A stretch of DNA of 64,000 nucleotides from positions 434,001 through 498,000 of the forward strand of contig CAVONS010000007.1 of the NCBI GenBank assembly GCA_963697345.1. The letters run 5' to 3'. The DNA comes from Prado023 sp963697345 (GTDB lineage Bacteria; Actinomycetota; Actinomycetes; S36-B12; CAIYMF01). Made by a program: the position numbers and the translations under genes. The number at the start of each line of letters is the position of its first letter. Within the stretch, counting starts at the first letter, position 1. The notes beneath the pieces are model-generated. The model did not search any database and had not been told where the DNA came from. It saw only the letters and a program-made list of their open reading frames with translations. Of the stretch, positions 7,985-18,574 are shown piece by piece.

Positions 7985-9015
7985 GCACCCTGAGCGCGAT
8001 CCCGGCGCCCCCCGGATCCGTCGACGAGGCGGTCGCGTGGCACTACGGAGACCCCCTGGCCGAGCAGCGTGACCTGGCTGCAGGCACGGGAGTGGTCGAC
8101 CTCGGGCACCGCGACGTCCTCGAGGTCTCGGGGGCCGACCGGCTGACGTGGCTGCACAGCCTCACCACCGCGCACCTGCTCGACCTGGCGGCGGGGGAGT
8201 CCCGGCTGGTCCTGATCCTCAGCCCGCACGGCCACGTCGAGCATGAGATGCACCTGGTCGAGACGGGCCAGACCGTGCTGATCAGTGTTGAGCCGGGTAT
8301 GGGTGGAGCGTTGCAGGCGCACCTGGACGCCATGCGGTTCATGATGCGGGTCGAGGTCATGCCCCGCCCGGACCTGGCCGTCGTCTGGGAGCCGTTGCCC
8401 GTGGCGGACCCGGCGGGGGCCCCCACGTGGCTCGTGCCCGGCGACTTCCGCAGCGGTGGGGAGCCGACCCCGTCGGGAGCCGACCGTGGTGGGGACGCCA
8501 CCCGCTACACAGCCTCACGGCCCGCCGACTTCGCCGGGCGGGAGGTGTTCGTCCCCCGCGACGCGGTGGCGCCGCGGATGGCCGCCGGTCGCCCCGTGGG
8601 CACGTGGGCGCTGGAGGCGCTGCGCGTGGCCGCCGCCGTTCCTCGGATCGGGCGCGAGACCGATCACCGGACGCTGCCCCATGAGGTGGGTTGGATCGGG
8701 TCCGGCGTGCACCTGGCCAAGGGCTGCTACCGGGGCCAGGAGGCCGTGGCCAGGGTCCACAACATGGGCCGGCCGCCCCGGCGACTGGCCCTTGCCCACG
8801 TCGATGGATCGGCCGGCGTCCTGCCCGCGCACGGGGACGCGGTCCTCGTCGGGGATCGGGTCGTGGGATGGGTGGGCACTGCTGTCCAGCACCACGAGCT
8901 GGGCCCGGTGGCCACCGTGGTGGTCAAGCGATCGACCGACCCACAGGTGGATCTCCTGATCCGCTGCGCCGAGGGTGACGTGGTCGCTGCCCAAGAGGTG
9001 GTCGTGGTTCCCTGA
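7981..9015 (+). CDS. ygfZ: Folate-binding protein YgfZ (GcvT-like, Fe-S cluster maintenance)
   Basis: YgfZ/IBA57-type proteins use tetrahydrofolate in assembly or repair of certain iron-sulfur enzymes. The 344-residue protein carries the family hallmark KGCYRGQEAVARVHNMGRP at about residues 247-265; its Cys is the conserved functional residue. The N-terminus contains GVVDLGHRDVLEVSGADRLTW and LHSLTTAHL, typical of the GcvT-like fold. Translation is probably coupled to the upstream Fur gene through the ATGA overlap. Confidence 0.93.
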   Translation: MSTLSAIPAPPGSVDEAVAWHYGDPLAEQRDLAAGTGVVDLGHRDVLEVSGADRLTWLHSLTTAHLLDLAAGESRLVLILSPHGHVEHEMHLVETGQTVLISVEPGMGGALQAHLDAMRFMMRVEVMPRPDLAVVWEPLPVADPAGAPTWLVPGDFRSGGEPTPSGADRGGDATRYTASRPADFAGREVFVPRDAVAPRMAAGRPVGTWALEALRVAAAVPRIGRETDHRTLPHEVGWIGSGVHLAKGCYRGQEAVARVHNMGRPPRRLALAHVDGSAGVLPAHGDAVLVGDRVVGWVGTAVQHHELGPVATVVVKRSTDPQVDLLIRCAEGDVVAAQEVVVVP

Positions 9016-9065
9016 GTGCCGTTCGACCCTGTCATCGGCGTGCGCGCGGTGGCAGGCTTGAGCAC

Positions 9066-11192
<2,127 letters not shown>

Positions 11193-11222
11193 TGTCCACA
11201 TGGGGCACCCGGGATCCGTGAC

Positions 11223-11699
11223 GTGAGGGCCGTCGTCCAGCGTGTCGATGGCGCTCGTGTGCTCGTCGACGGAGCTGTGGTCGGCCAGATCGAGGGACCT
11301 GGCCTCTGCGTGCTCGTGGGTGCCACGCACGAGGACACCGACATGACGGCGGCGAAGCTGGCCGACAAGGTCTACGACATGCGGCTCTTCGACGCCGCTG
11401 CACTCGACCAGCGGGTCGCGGGACTGCCCTCGGGGCAGCAGGCCAAGGAGCTGTCCGCATCCGACGCCGGACTCCCGGTCCTCGTGATCAGCCAGTTCAC
11501 GCTCTACGCCCAGACCCGCAAGGGCCGTCGGCCGACATGGGAGCAGGCCGCACCGGGCCCGGTGGCCGAGCCCCTGGTGGCGGCGTTCGCCGAACGACTG
11601 CGCAGCAGGGGTGCGACCGTGGCCGAGGGGCAGTTCGGTGCCATGATGCGCGTGGAGATGATCAACGACGGGCCCGTGACGATCATCGTCGAGGTCTGA
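11223..11699 (+). CDS. dtd: D-aminoacyl-tRNA deacylase
   Basis: DTD removes D-amino acids (and glycine) mischarged on tRNAs. The 158-residue protein begins at GTG with MRAVVQRVDGARVLVDG. It shows both active-site signatures: SQFTLYAQTRKGRRPTW near residues 81-97 and NDGPVTIIVEV at the C-terminus, the latter being the family NxGPVT motif. Length and motifs match the bacterial DTD1 class. It lies 30 bp after glgX. Confidence 0.96.
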   Translation: MRAVVQRVDGARVLVDGAVVGQIEGPGLCVLVGATHEDTDMTAAKLADKVYDMRLFDAAALDQRVAGLPSGQQAKELSASDAGLPVLVISQFTLYAQTRKGRRPTWEQAAPGPVAEPLVAAFAERLRSRGATVAEGQFGAMMRVEMINDGPVTIIVEV

Positions 11700-11727
11700 G
11701 CCGCTCGGCGGGACACTCGTGGGCGGG

Positions 11728-13190
11728 TCAGCGGCTCCAGGGCCGACGCTTGCGTCGCTGCTCGGTCAGCGGGACCACCAACCGTGTGACGACGGACTCG
11801 GTCTTGTCCGGGTCGTCACTCAGGCTGGACAACTCGCGCATGAACGCCGTGGTGTCGCTGCCGGCGTCTGCGGGGGAGGCGGCTGCCGCGGGCTGAGTCG
11901 ATGAGTCCTTCTGGGCACCCTGCACCACGGTCAACGCCGCCCGCGGGGAGTTGTCGACCAGGCTCAGGGGCTTGGGAGGCGCCCCCTGGACCAGCGAGAG
12001 CGCTGGGTCACTGGGCTGGGCCGCGACCATCGTGAGCCCGGCGGGTGGTGCGGGGGCCTCGTCGTGGTCCAGGGCTGTGGTCTGTGGGTCCGGCTCCGCG
12101 GGCGCGTCCTGCATCTGCGCCAACTCGGGTTCGGGCGCGGCCTGCATCTGCGCCAACTCGGGTCGGTGACCAGTTCGGGTTCGGTGACCAGTTCGGGTTC
12201 GGTGACCAGTTCAGGTTCGGGGGCAACCTCGGGCTCCGGCACGGCAGGGGCCGGGACCTCGATGAACGCGGGTTCGGGTTCGTCGCGCAGCAGGGCACCG
12301 AACTCGGCCAGCAGCTCACTGCTCGCAGCCTGGGCCCGCGGGTCAGGTTCGGCACTCGCCACCGGATCGGGCTCACCCGCGTCGGTGCCGTCGAAGCTCC
12401 ACGACGGGTCCTCGGGCTCGCTGCCGGGGTGCAGGGCGACCACCGCAGCCAGCGGCTGTTCGGCGGTGGGCTCGGGATCGGGCAGCGCCAGCAGCCCCGT
12501 CATCGTGAGATCAGCCACGACCTGGGCGGCCTCGACCACGGTGAAGCCACACACCCGGGCAAGCTCGGTGAGGTCTCGGTTGCCGTCCACGCGGCAGAGA
12601 AGGGCCCAGTCGTAGGGACCAAGCGGGGTCTGCGTCGGTCCACTCTGTGGTGGTCCGAGGACCGGGATCACCCCGGGTCCGCCGACCCTCGTGAGTGCAT
12701 CGGTGCGTCGCGTCCGGCATTCGTAGGCCTCCACCAGCAGGATGTCGACCTCGGCAGGCTCCGCGATTCCCTGACGGATGTGCCGCCCGGCGTGGAACTC
12801 GGCCTCAATGATCTCGAGGTCCAGCAGGTCCGCAACCTGGTCGAGCACCTGCTCGCGGACGAACGCGTCGATGATGTCGGTGCTGACGAAGCCCATGCCG
12901 ACCAGGACCTCGCCGATCAGCTGCCCCGGACGTCGCTCGCGCTGCTCGGCCGCGGCAGTGCTCAGCTGCTCGGGTGAGACGAGCCCGCCGGAGAGCAGGC
13001 GGATGCCCAGTGCGGGCCGGTAGCCGGGGACCTGCATCGCGTAGATGCGGCCCTCGCGGACCCAGACGTAGGACAGCCCCTCGGCGGGGTGGCGGATCTC
13101 GAGCACACCGGAGGCGCCGGTCCGGCCGAGATCACGAAGGAGGGGCTCGGCCATCGACGACCTGTCAGGTGACGACGACTCGACGGACAT
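11728..13190 (-). pseudogene. DUF4388-domain protein, single-base frameshift in a VTEPEL repeat
   Basis: The ATG at 13190 follows an AAAGGA ribosome binding site. The N-terminal third (LRDLGRTGASGVLEIRHP, YVWVREGRIYAMQVPG, RPGQLIGEVLVGMGFVS) matches DUF4388, seen in polarity and gliding-related proteins. A helical middle region (PYDWALLCRVDGNRDLTELA) follows, then an acidic Pro/Glu tail with tandem VTEPEL units. At about 12163-12164 one base is missing: the unit reads GGTCGG on the plus strand where its neighbours read GGTTCGG. This throws the frame into Arg/Pro-rich nonsense. Restoring the base gives a 487-residue protein ending RKRRPWSR. It may be true inactivation, slippage or a sequencing error. 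Confidence 0.75.
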
Positions 13191-13275
13191 GAAGGTCCTT
13201 TCACAGAGCAGGAACCGTGTCAGGGGTGTTGTCGGCATCCGCGCAGGTGGGTCTTGAGCCCATGGAGGTGCCAAG

Positions 13276-14121
13276 ATGGCCACCATGCCGGCCCCGACAC
13301 TCATCACCGTCGCGCCCACGGGGGCCGAGAGTCAGAAGGACGCCAACCCCGCCCTCCCCGTGACGTTGGACGAGCTCGTGGCGGCTGCCCGCTCCTGCCA
13401 GGACGCCGGTGCGGCGATGATCCACATCCATATCCGCGACGATGCCGGCCGCGCGACCCTCGACCTCGTCCGGCTGCGCGAGACGGTCCTGGCAGTACGT
13501 GGCGAAACCGACCTCATCGTGCAGCTGTCCACCGGCGGCGCTGTGACCGATCCGCTGGACACCAGGCTCGCCGTGCTCGATGCCGAGCCCGATTCGTGTT
13601 CCCTGACCACCGGGACGGTCAACTTCGGCGATGACGTGTTCAGCAATCCATGGCCCTTCGTCGTTGAGCTCTACCAGCGCACCCAGGAGCGGGGCATCCT
13701 TCCCGAGTTCGAGCTCTTCGAGCTCGGGCACGTGACCGCGATGAACCGATTGCTCGACACGTTCGGCCCGCCTGCGGGCGGGCATGTGCATGCCGACTTC
13801 GTGATGGGGGTTCCCGGTGGGATGCCCGGCACCACGCAGGCGCTGGCCGCAGGTGTGGCGATGCTGCCGCAGGGCGCCACATGGTCGGCCACCGGCGTGG
13901 GCCGGTCGAGCCTGCCGGTGATGTTCGCCGCGCTCTCGCTGGGCGGGAACCTGCGGGTGGGCATGGAGGACACGCTCACCTACGGCCCCAAGCGCCCGGT
14001 TCGCGACAACGCGGAACTGGTCGAACGTGCTGCACGGCTGGCCGCCGAGGCGTTCCGCCCTGCCGCCACCCCGAACGATGCGCGCAGGATGCTCGGTCTG
14101 AGCGCGCAGGACCAGGCGTGA
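13276..14121 (+). CDS. Beta-keto acid cleavage enzyme (BKACE/Kce family)
   Basis: BKACE enzymes condense a beta-keto acid with acetyl-CoA and cleave it to acetoacetate and a CoA ester. The 281-residue protein starts with TLITVAPTGAESQKDANPAL. It contains the zinc-binding His-x-His in AAMIHIHIRDD and later LFELGHVTAM, VHADFVMGVPGG and GGNLRVGMEDTL, all family hallmarks. The substrate cannot be predicted; lysine-fermentation 3-keto-5-aminohexanoate is only one option. GGAGG precedes the first ATG, so that start is preferred over the ATG three codons later. Its TGA overlaps the asparaginase GTG. Confidence 0.9.
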   Translation: MATMPAPTLITVAPTGAESQKDANPALPVTLDELVAAARSCQDAGAAMIHIHIRDDAGRATLDLVRLRETVLAVRGETDLIVQLSTGGAVTDPLDTRLAVLDAEPDSCSLTTGTVNFGDDVFSNPWPFVVELYQRTQERGILPEFELFELGHVTAMNRLLDTFGPPAGGHVHADFVMGVPGGMPGTTQALAAGVAMLPQGATWSATGVGRSSLPVMFAALSLGGNLRVGMEDTLTYGPKRPVRDNAELVERAARLAAEAFRPAATPNDARRMLGLSAQDQA

Positions 14122-15071
14122 GCGACGTGGACGGTCAGGTGCGCCTTGCCCAGGTGACCCGCAACGGGTGGGTCGAGTCCGTGCACGCCGGACACGCGGT
14201 CCTGGTCGATCCCGACGGGTCTGTCGTCCGGACGTGGGGCCGTCCGCAGGACGCGACGCTGCCACGCTCGTCGAACAAGCCGCTGCAGGCATCCGGGATG
14301 GTGGCAGCCGGCCTGGGACTGGTCGGCGCGCAGCTGGCGATCGCCGCGGCGTCGCACAGCGGTGAGCAGTTCCATCTGGACACGGTGCGGGCCGTGCTGG
14401 CCGAGGGTGGGCTCAGCGAGGACGATCTGGCCAACGTGGCTGCGCTTCCCTATGCCGCGTCCGCCCAGGCGGACTGGTTGCGGGCAGGGGGCGGTCCGAC
14501 CTCCCTGACCCAGAACTGCTCAGGCAAGCATGCGGCGATGCTGCGCACCGCGCAGGCCATGGGTGCGCCCACCGAGGGCTACCTGGACCCGGAGCACCCG
14601 GTCCAACGTGCTGCCGCGGCGGGCATCGAGCGGCTCTCGGGCGAGCGGATTGCTGCGTTCGGCGTCGACGGGTGTGGCGCTCCGGTCGCCGCGATCAGCC
14701 TGCTCGGCCTGGCGCGGGCGTTCTCCCGGATGGTTCTCGCGCCGGTCGACAGCCCGGAGGGTCGGGTCGCCGCGGCGATGTCGGCCCACCCGATGCACGT
14801 CGGCGGAACCGGCCGGGACGTCACCCAGTTCATGCTGGCCCTGCCGGGGGCGATCGCCAAGGACGGGGCTGAAGGGGTGCATGCCTTCGCCCTTCCCGAC
14901 GGCCGTGCCGGGGCCCTGAAGGTTGCCGACGGCTCCGAGCGAGCGCGACCTGCGGTCGTCGTGGCGCTGCTGGCCCACCTCGGTGTCGATCAGGCGGTGC
15001 TCGACGCCTCGCGCCCGGCACCGATCCTGGGTGGAGGGCGACCCGTGGGCGCCGTCGAGGGACTCATCTGA
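14118..15071 (+). CDS. Asparaginase II family protein
   Basis: The 317-residue protein belongs to the Asparaginase_II family (PF06089), typified by the Rhizobium etli thermolabile L-asparaginase; such proteins are expected to hydrolyse asparagine. Motifs are LPRSSNKPLQASGM near residue 48, AAASHSGEQFH, NCSGKHAAML and FGVDGCGAPVAAISL. The GTG start overlaps the BKACE stop (GTGA), so the two genes are translationally coupled. A strong hairpin terminator follows about 45 bp after the stop. Confidence 0.88.
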   Translation: MSDVDGQVRLAQVTRNGWVESVHAGHAVLVDPDGSVVRTWGRPQDATLPRSSNKPLQASGMVAAGLGLVGAQLAIAAASHSGEQFHLDTVRAVLAEGGLSEDDLANVAALPYAASAQADWLRAGGGPTSLTQNCSGKHAAMLRTAQAMGAPTEGYLDPEHPVQRAAAAGIERLSGERIAAFGVDGCGAPVAAISLLGLARAFSRMVLAPVDSPEGRVAAAMSAHPMHVGGTGRDVTQFMLALPGAIAKDGAEGVHAFALPDGRAGALKVADGSERARPAVVVALLAHLGVDQAVLDASRPAPILGGGRPVGAVEGLI

Positions 15072-15114
15072 ACCTCCCCGGGCGACTGCACGCAACCGCC
15101 CAGAAATGGCCACA

Positions 15115-15145
15115 AGGGGCCCGACCAGGTCGTGGTCGGACCCCT
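15115..15145. terminator. Bidirectional hairpin terminator between converging genes
   Basis: A 13-bp stem (AGGGGCCCGACCA paired with TGGTCGGACCCCT, one G-T wobble) encloses a five-base loop. It lies between the asparaginase gene and the oppositely oriented HbhA-like gene, so it can serve both. No clear U-tract follows, which is common in high-GC actinobacteria. Confidence 0.75.
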
Positions 15146-15185
15146 CGTGGGTCATGAAGGGTGCACCCGCGTCAGCGGGCCGGGA

Positions 15186-15770
15186 TCACTTGATCGCGGA
15201 GAGCACCTTGCGGTAGAACGCCGTGGCCTGCTCCTGGGCGTCACCGGCCAGCTCGGAGGCGTCGGCACGCAGCTCGGCGACGGTCGGCAGCTCCACCTTG
15301 GGCAGCTCGACCTTGGGCAGCTCCACCTTCGAGAAGCGATCGCGCACATCGGCGACGGTCGGCAGCTCGACCTTGGGCAGCTCCACCTTCGAGGCGCGGT
15401 CACGGACGTCGGCGACCGTGGGAACCTCGAGCTTGGTGACGTAGCCGCGGATCTCCTCGACGTTGGGGACCTCGATCTTGCCCACCAGCTCGCGCAGCTC
15501 GGCGGTCGTCGGGATGTGCCGGCCCTCGTTCTTGGGGGCGATCTTCGCGGCCGCGGTCTTGCGGGCGGCGTTGGTCCGCGTGGTGGCGGTCTTCTTGGCG
15601 GCGGTGGTCTTCTTGGCAGCCGTCTTCTTGGCCGTGGTGGTCTTCTTGGCAGCGGTCTTCTTGGCCGCTGTCGTGGACTTCTCAGCCTTCTCGACCTTGG
15701 CGGTCGCGGCGGTGGTCACGGACTCCAGCGTCTCCTGGACGCTGTCGGTCACGGGGGTCTTGTCGTTCAT
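15186..15770 (-). CDS. HbhA-like/histone-like lysine-rich repeat protein
   Basis: The 194-residue protein has a KTAAKKTT-type Lys/Ala/Thr-rich block at residues 30-72. A region of repeats follows: RELVGKIEVPNVEEIRGYV, KLEVPTVADVRDRASK, and runs of VELPKVELPTVADVRDR. It ends with a helix (ASELAGDAQEQATAFYRKVL). Position after an XRE regulator and next to DUF2516 matches mycobacterial hbhA (Rv0474-Rv0476), although there the Lys-rich block is C-terminal. A heparin-binding adhesin or nucleoid-associated role is inference. Its start overlaps the XRE gene (ATGA). Confidence 0.75.
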   Translation of the reverse strand: MNDKTPVTDSVQETLESVTTAATAKVEKAEKSTTAAKKTAAKKTTTAKKTAAKKTTAAKKTATTRTNAARKTAAAKIAPKNEGRHIPTTAELRELVGKIEVPNVEEIRGYVTKLEVPTVADVRDRASKVELPKVELPTVADVRDRFSKVELPKVELPKVELPTVAELRADASELAGDAQEQATAFYRKVLSAIK

Positions 15771-16153
15771 GTCAGTTCCTCTTCCTTGGTGGTGTTGGCC
15801 AGCTTCTGCTGGGCCACGTTCTCGGTCTGGAAGGCCGCGTAGATCTCCAACAGCGCTCGGCGCTGCCGTTCGGTGAGTGTGGTGTCCGCCGAGACAGCTT
15901 CGATGACCGTCTGGTCACCGACGTGCTCCTCGAGCAGGCCCGCTCTCACGTACAACGTCTCTGCGGAGATGCGAAGCCCCACGGCGATCCGACCTAGGAT
16001 CTCCGCGCTCGGCTTGCGCAATCCCCTCTCCACCTGACTCAGGTAGGGGTTGGAGACGTCCGCTGCCTTGGCCAACTGACGCAACGAGATCTGCGCAGCA
16101 CCCCGCTGTTCGCGGATGTACTCGCCGAGCTTCGTTGCGTCGATCTTGGCCAC
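15767..16153 (-). CDS. XRE-family helix-turn-helix regulator
   Basis: This 128-residue protein has an N-terminal Cro/CI helix-turn-helix: LGEYIREQRGAAQISLRQLA, then DVSNPYLSQVERGLRKPS. The C-terminal half is helical and may dimerise or sense a signal. The GTG start has AATACT 6 bases before it, so the transcript is probably leaderless. A perfect 16-bp palindrome lies 22 bases upstream of the start, an ideal place for autorepression. It corresponds by position to M. tuberculosis Rv0474 and is co-transcribed with the HbhA-like gene. Confidence 0.9.
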   Translation of the reverse strand: MAKIDATKLGEYIREQRGAAQISLRQLAKAADVSNPYLSQVERGLRKPSAEILGRIAVGLRISAETLYVRAGLLEEHVGDQTVIEAVSADTTLTERQRRALLEIYAAFQTENVAQQKLANTTKEEELT

Positions 16154-16174
16154 ACCTCAAGTATTCGCCAGAGT

Positions 16175-16190
16175 GCTTGCAATTGCAAGC
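16175..16190. promoter_or_regulatory. Perfect palindrome GCTTGCAATTGCAAGC, likely XRE operator
   Basis: The 16-bp sequence is its own reverse complement. A further GCAAGC half-site follows at 16196-16201. It lies 22-37 bases upstream of the predicted start of the XRE gene, over its -35 region, and about 60 bp before the divergent DUF2516 gene. Autoregulation by the adjacent XRE protein is the simplest explanation. Confidence 0.65.
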
Positions 16191-16251
16191 GGATAGCAAG
16201 CAGTGGCGACGTGAGATGGCTCACGCCGCCCGGGTGACCTACTCTTGGATC

Positions 16252-16533
16252 ATGAGTTTCCTGACGGACTGGATCCTGTGGATCATCGGACTCGGCACTC
16301 TTGTCGTCAGCGCCTGGGCGTTCATCGACTGCATCCGCGCACGGCCGGACGCGTTCCCGGCCATCGGTCGCCAGTCCAAGGGCATGTGGCTGGCCCTCAC
16401 CGGAGGTGCCACGCTCGTCTCCCTGGCGACCTTCAGCCCGATCGGCATCCTCGGCATCGCCTCGATCGTGATCGCGGGTGTCTACCTTCTCGACATCCGG
16501 CCCAAGATCGCTGAGATCACCAGCGGTCGCTAG
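16252..16533 (+). CDS. DUF2516 family membrane protein
   Basis: The 93-residue protein has hydrophobic helices at about residues 5-23 (TDWILWIIGLGTLVVSAWAF), 47-63 and 64-81. It matches DUF2516 through FIDCIRARPDAFPAIGRQSK and GVYLLDIRPKI. Mycobacterial Rv0476 is the positional counterpart. Function is unknown. TACTCT lies 6 bases before the ATG, suggesting a leaderless transcript divergent from the XRE operon. Its stop overlaps the converging oxidoreductase gene by four bases. Confidence 0.85.
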   Translation: MSFLTDWILWIIGLGTLVVSAWAFIDCIRARPDAFPAIGRQSKGMWLALTGGATLVSLATFSPIGILGIASIVIAGVYLLDIRPKIAEITSGR

Positions 16534-17552
16534 TCCGGAGGGTCGTCGATCGTGAGCACGACCTTGCCGCGCGCCTGACCGGACTCGAGGTACTCCAGCG
16601 CGGCCGTGGCCTGCGCCAACGGGTAGGTCCGACCGATCACAGGGTGGAGATCCCCGGAAGCGGCGATCTGGGCCACCTCGCGCATCGCGTCGGGCCCAGG
16701 GCCACCGAAGTCCGGCCGGGGAACCTGCGAGCTCACCGCTGAGCGAGCCATCAGGCCCATCGCGCGGGGCATGCTGCCCAGCCACCGATGCCCGCCGGCT
16801 CCGTACCGGTCGTGGCCGACGAGGACGTAGCGCCCGCGGTCGCTGAGGATCCGGCGCACCGAGGAGAAGGACCGGTTGCCCGGGATGTCGATCACGACGT
16901 CGTACCGGCTCGGACCCGCCGTGTAGTCGGTCTGGGTCCCGTCGATGATCGTGTCGACGCCGACCTGCTCGAGCAGGTCGAGCCGATCCGTGCGCTCCAC
17001 CCCCGTGACATGTGCCCCGTCAGCGCGAGCGATCTGGGCGGCCGACTGGCCGACTCCGCCTGCGGCCCCGTTGACCAGCACACGTTCCCCGGGCTGGACC
17101 TTCGCCTCGTTGCGCACCGTGAAGAGCGCGATGAGCGCCGATGTGGGCAGCGCCCCCGCGTCCACGAACGACATACCCTCCGGAATGAGCTCGAGGGCCG
17201 CCTCGTCGGCGGCCACGTACTCGGCATAGGTCGCCCCGTTGCGCCACTGGAAGCCCTCGATCACCTCGCCAAAGACCCGGTCGCCGGGCCTGAACCTCGT
17301 GGCCCCCGGCCCGAGGGCCTCCACGGTGCCCGCCACATCCGTGCCGGGGATCGGCTCGGAGGGGCGGCGCAGACCGCCCCCCATGACGCGCAGGACCATG
17401 GGCACACCACGGATCATGTGCCAGACGTCGGCGTGCACGCTGGCCGCGCTCGCGCGGATCAGGACCTGCCCCGGACCGGGATCGGGTCGGTCGACGTCGG
17501 CGACCCGCAACAGCGCCGGCGCACCGTACTGGTCCTGGATGACGGCCCTCAT
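16530..17552 (-). CDS. NAD(P)-dependent medium-chain oxidoreductase (quinone oxidoreductase-like)
   Basis: The 340-residue protein is a medium-chain dehydrogenase/reductase. The GroES-like N-terminus contains VDRPDPGPGQVLIRA and PIPGTDVAGTVEALGPGATR. The nucleotide-binding fold has VLVNGAAGGVGQSAAQIA and changes to ERTDRLDLLEQVGVDTIID. The C-terminus has YPLAQATAALEYLESGQARG and GKVVLTI, typical of NADPH:quinone reductase and reticulon-4-interacting-like members. No four-cysteine structural zinc lobe is seen. The substrate is unknown. A hairpin separates it from gpmA upstream. Confidence 0.88.
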   Translation of the reverse strand: MRAVIQDQYGAPALLRVADVDRPDPGPGQVLIRASAASVHADVWHMIRGVPMVLRVMGGGLRRPSEPIPGTDVAGTVEALGPGATRFRPGDRVFGEVIEGFQWRNGATYAEYVAADEAALELIPEGMSFVDAGALPTSALIALFTVRNEAKVQPGERVLVNGAAGGVGQSAAQIARADGAHVTGVERTDRLDLLEQVGVDTIIDGTQTDYTAGPSRYDVVIDIPGNRSFSSVRRILSDRGRYVLVGHDRYGAGGHRWLGSMPRAMGLMARSAVSSQVPRPDFGGPGPDAMREVAQIAASGDLHPVIGRTYPLAQATAALEYLESGQARGKVVLTIDDPPD

Positions 17553-17570
17553 CTCACCTCCTGGAACAGC

Positions 17571-17609
17571 ACGCGGGCTCGGGCGCGATCACCTCGCCCG
17601 AGCCCGCGT
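17571..17609 (-). terminator. Strong hairpin terminator downstream of gpmA
   Basis: A perfect 15-bp inverted repeat (ACGCGGGCTCGGGCG and its complement) encloses a nine-base loop. It lies 18 bp after the gpmA stop, in the direction of gpmA transcription, and 18 bp before the oxidoreductase start. Confidence 0.85.
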
Positions 17610-17627
17610 GATCCCCCGTTGTGGGAC

Positions 17628-18374
17628 CTACTTCCCCTGGTTGGCCACCGCAGCTGCAGCTGCTGCGGCCGCCTCCGGGTCCACGTACTCACCACCGGGA
17701 ACGGTGGGGCGCAGGTCCTCGTCGAGGCGGTAGACAAGCGGGATCCCCGTGGGGATGTTGAGCTTGATGACCGCCTCGTCGCTCATCGCCTCGAGGTGCT
17801 TGACCAGTCCGCGCAACGAGTTGCCGTGTGCACCGACCAGCACGGTGCTCCCCGCCCGCAGGTCCGGCACGATGCCGTCGTACCAGTAGGGCAGCATCCG
17901 GGTCACGACATCCTTGAGGCATTCTGCCGCCGGCCGGATCTCCGGTGCCAGGTCGGCGTAGCGAGGATCGTGGGTCTGGGCGTTCGGGTCCTCAGGGTCG
18001 ATCGGCGGCGGTGGGACGTCATAGGAGCGACGCCATTCGGTGAACTTCTCCTCGCCGTACTTCTGCAGGGTCTCCTTCTTGTCCTTGCCCTGCAGTGCGC
18101 CGTAGTGCCGCTCGTTGAGCCGCCACGACCGGCGCACCGGGATCCAGTGCCGCTCGCAGTTCTCCAGCGCGAGGTTCGTCGTCCGGATGGCCCTCTTCTG
18201 CAGCGAGGTGTGCGCGACGTCGGGCAGGATGCCCTGCTCGAGCAGCATCTGGCCACCCCTGGTGGCCTCCGCCTCGCCCTTCGCCGTGAGGTTCACGTCC
18301 ACCCAGCCGGTGAACAGGTTCAGTGCATTCCACTCGCTCTCGCCGTGGCGGAGCAGGATCAGGGTGTAGGTCAT
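17628..18374 (-). CDS. gpmA: 2,3-bisphosphoglycerate-dependent phosphoglycerate mutase
   Basis: GpmA interconverts 3- and 2-phosphoglycerate in glycolysis and gluconeogenesis. The 248-residue protein has the catalytic phosphohistidine motif LILLRHGESEWNALNLFTGW at residues 5-24. It also has LNERHYGALQGKDK, RRSYDVPPPP and the second His in VLVGAHGNSLRGLVKHLE. The C-terminus ends in an Ala-rich tail. The ATG is chosen because homologues start MTYTLILLRHG. CAGTAT lies 6 bases before it, suggesting a leaderless transcript. Mycobacterial gpm1 occupies the same place near mshA and senX3. Confidence 0.97.
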   Translation of the reverse strand: MTYTLILLRHGESEWNALNLFTGWVDVNLTAKGEAEATRGGQMLLEQGILPDVAHTSLQKRAIRTTNLALENCERHWIPVRRSWRLNERHYGALQGKDKKETLQKYGEEKFTEWRRSYDVPPPPIDPEDPNAQTHDPRYADLAPEIRPAAECLKDVVTRMLPYWYDGIVPDLRAGSTVLVGAHGNSLRGLVKHLEAMSDEAVIKLNIPTGIPLVYRLDEDLRPTVPGGEYVDPEAAAAAAAAVANQGK

Positions 18375-18574
18375 GGAGCAATACTGGACCAGCGGACGTG
18401 ACCGGCGCGCGGTGAGACGATCGCCCATCCGATGAAGTCCCGCCATGGCCCCGACCAGCGGCCAGCCGGCTCCCTCTGCTGCTTGTGCCGGGCCCGGGCG
18501 GCTGCCACTCTGGTGGCTGTGGACGCCACCCGACACCCTCCGCTGACGAGTGGGGCCGCGTGTGGGGCCAGGAC

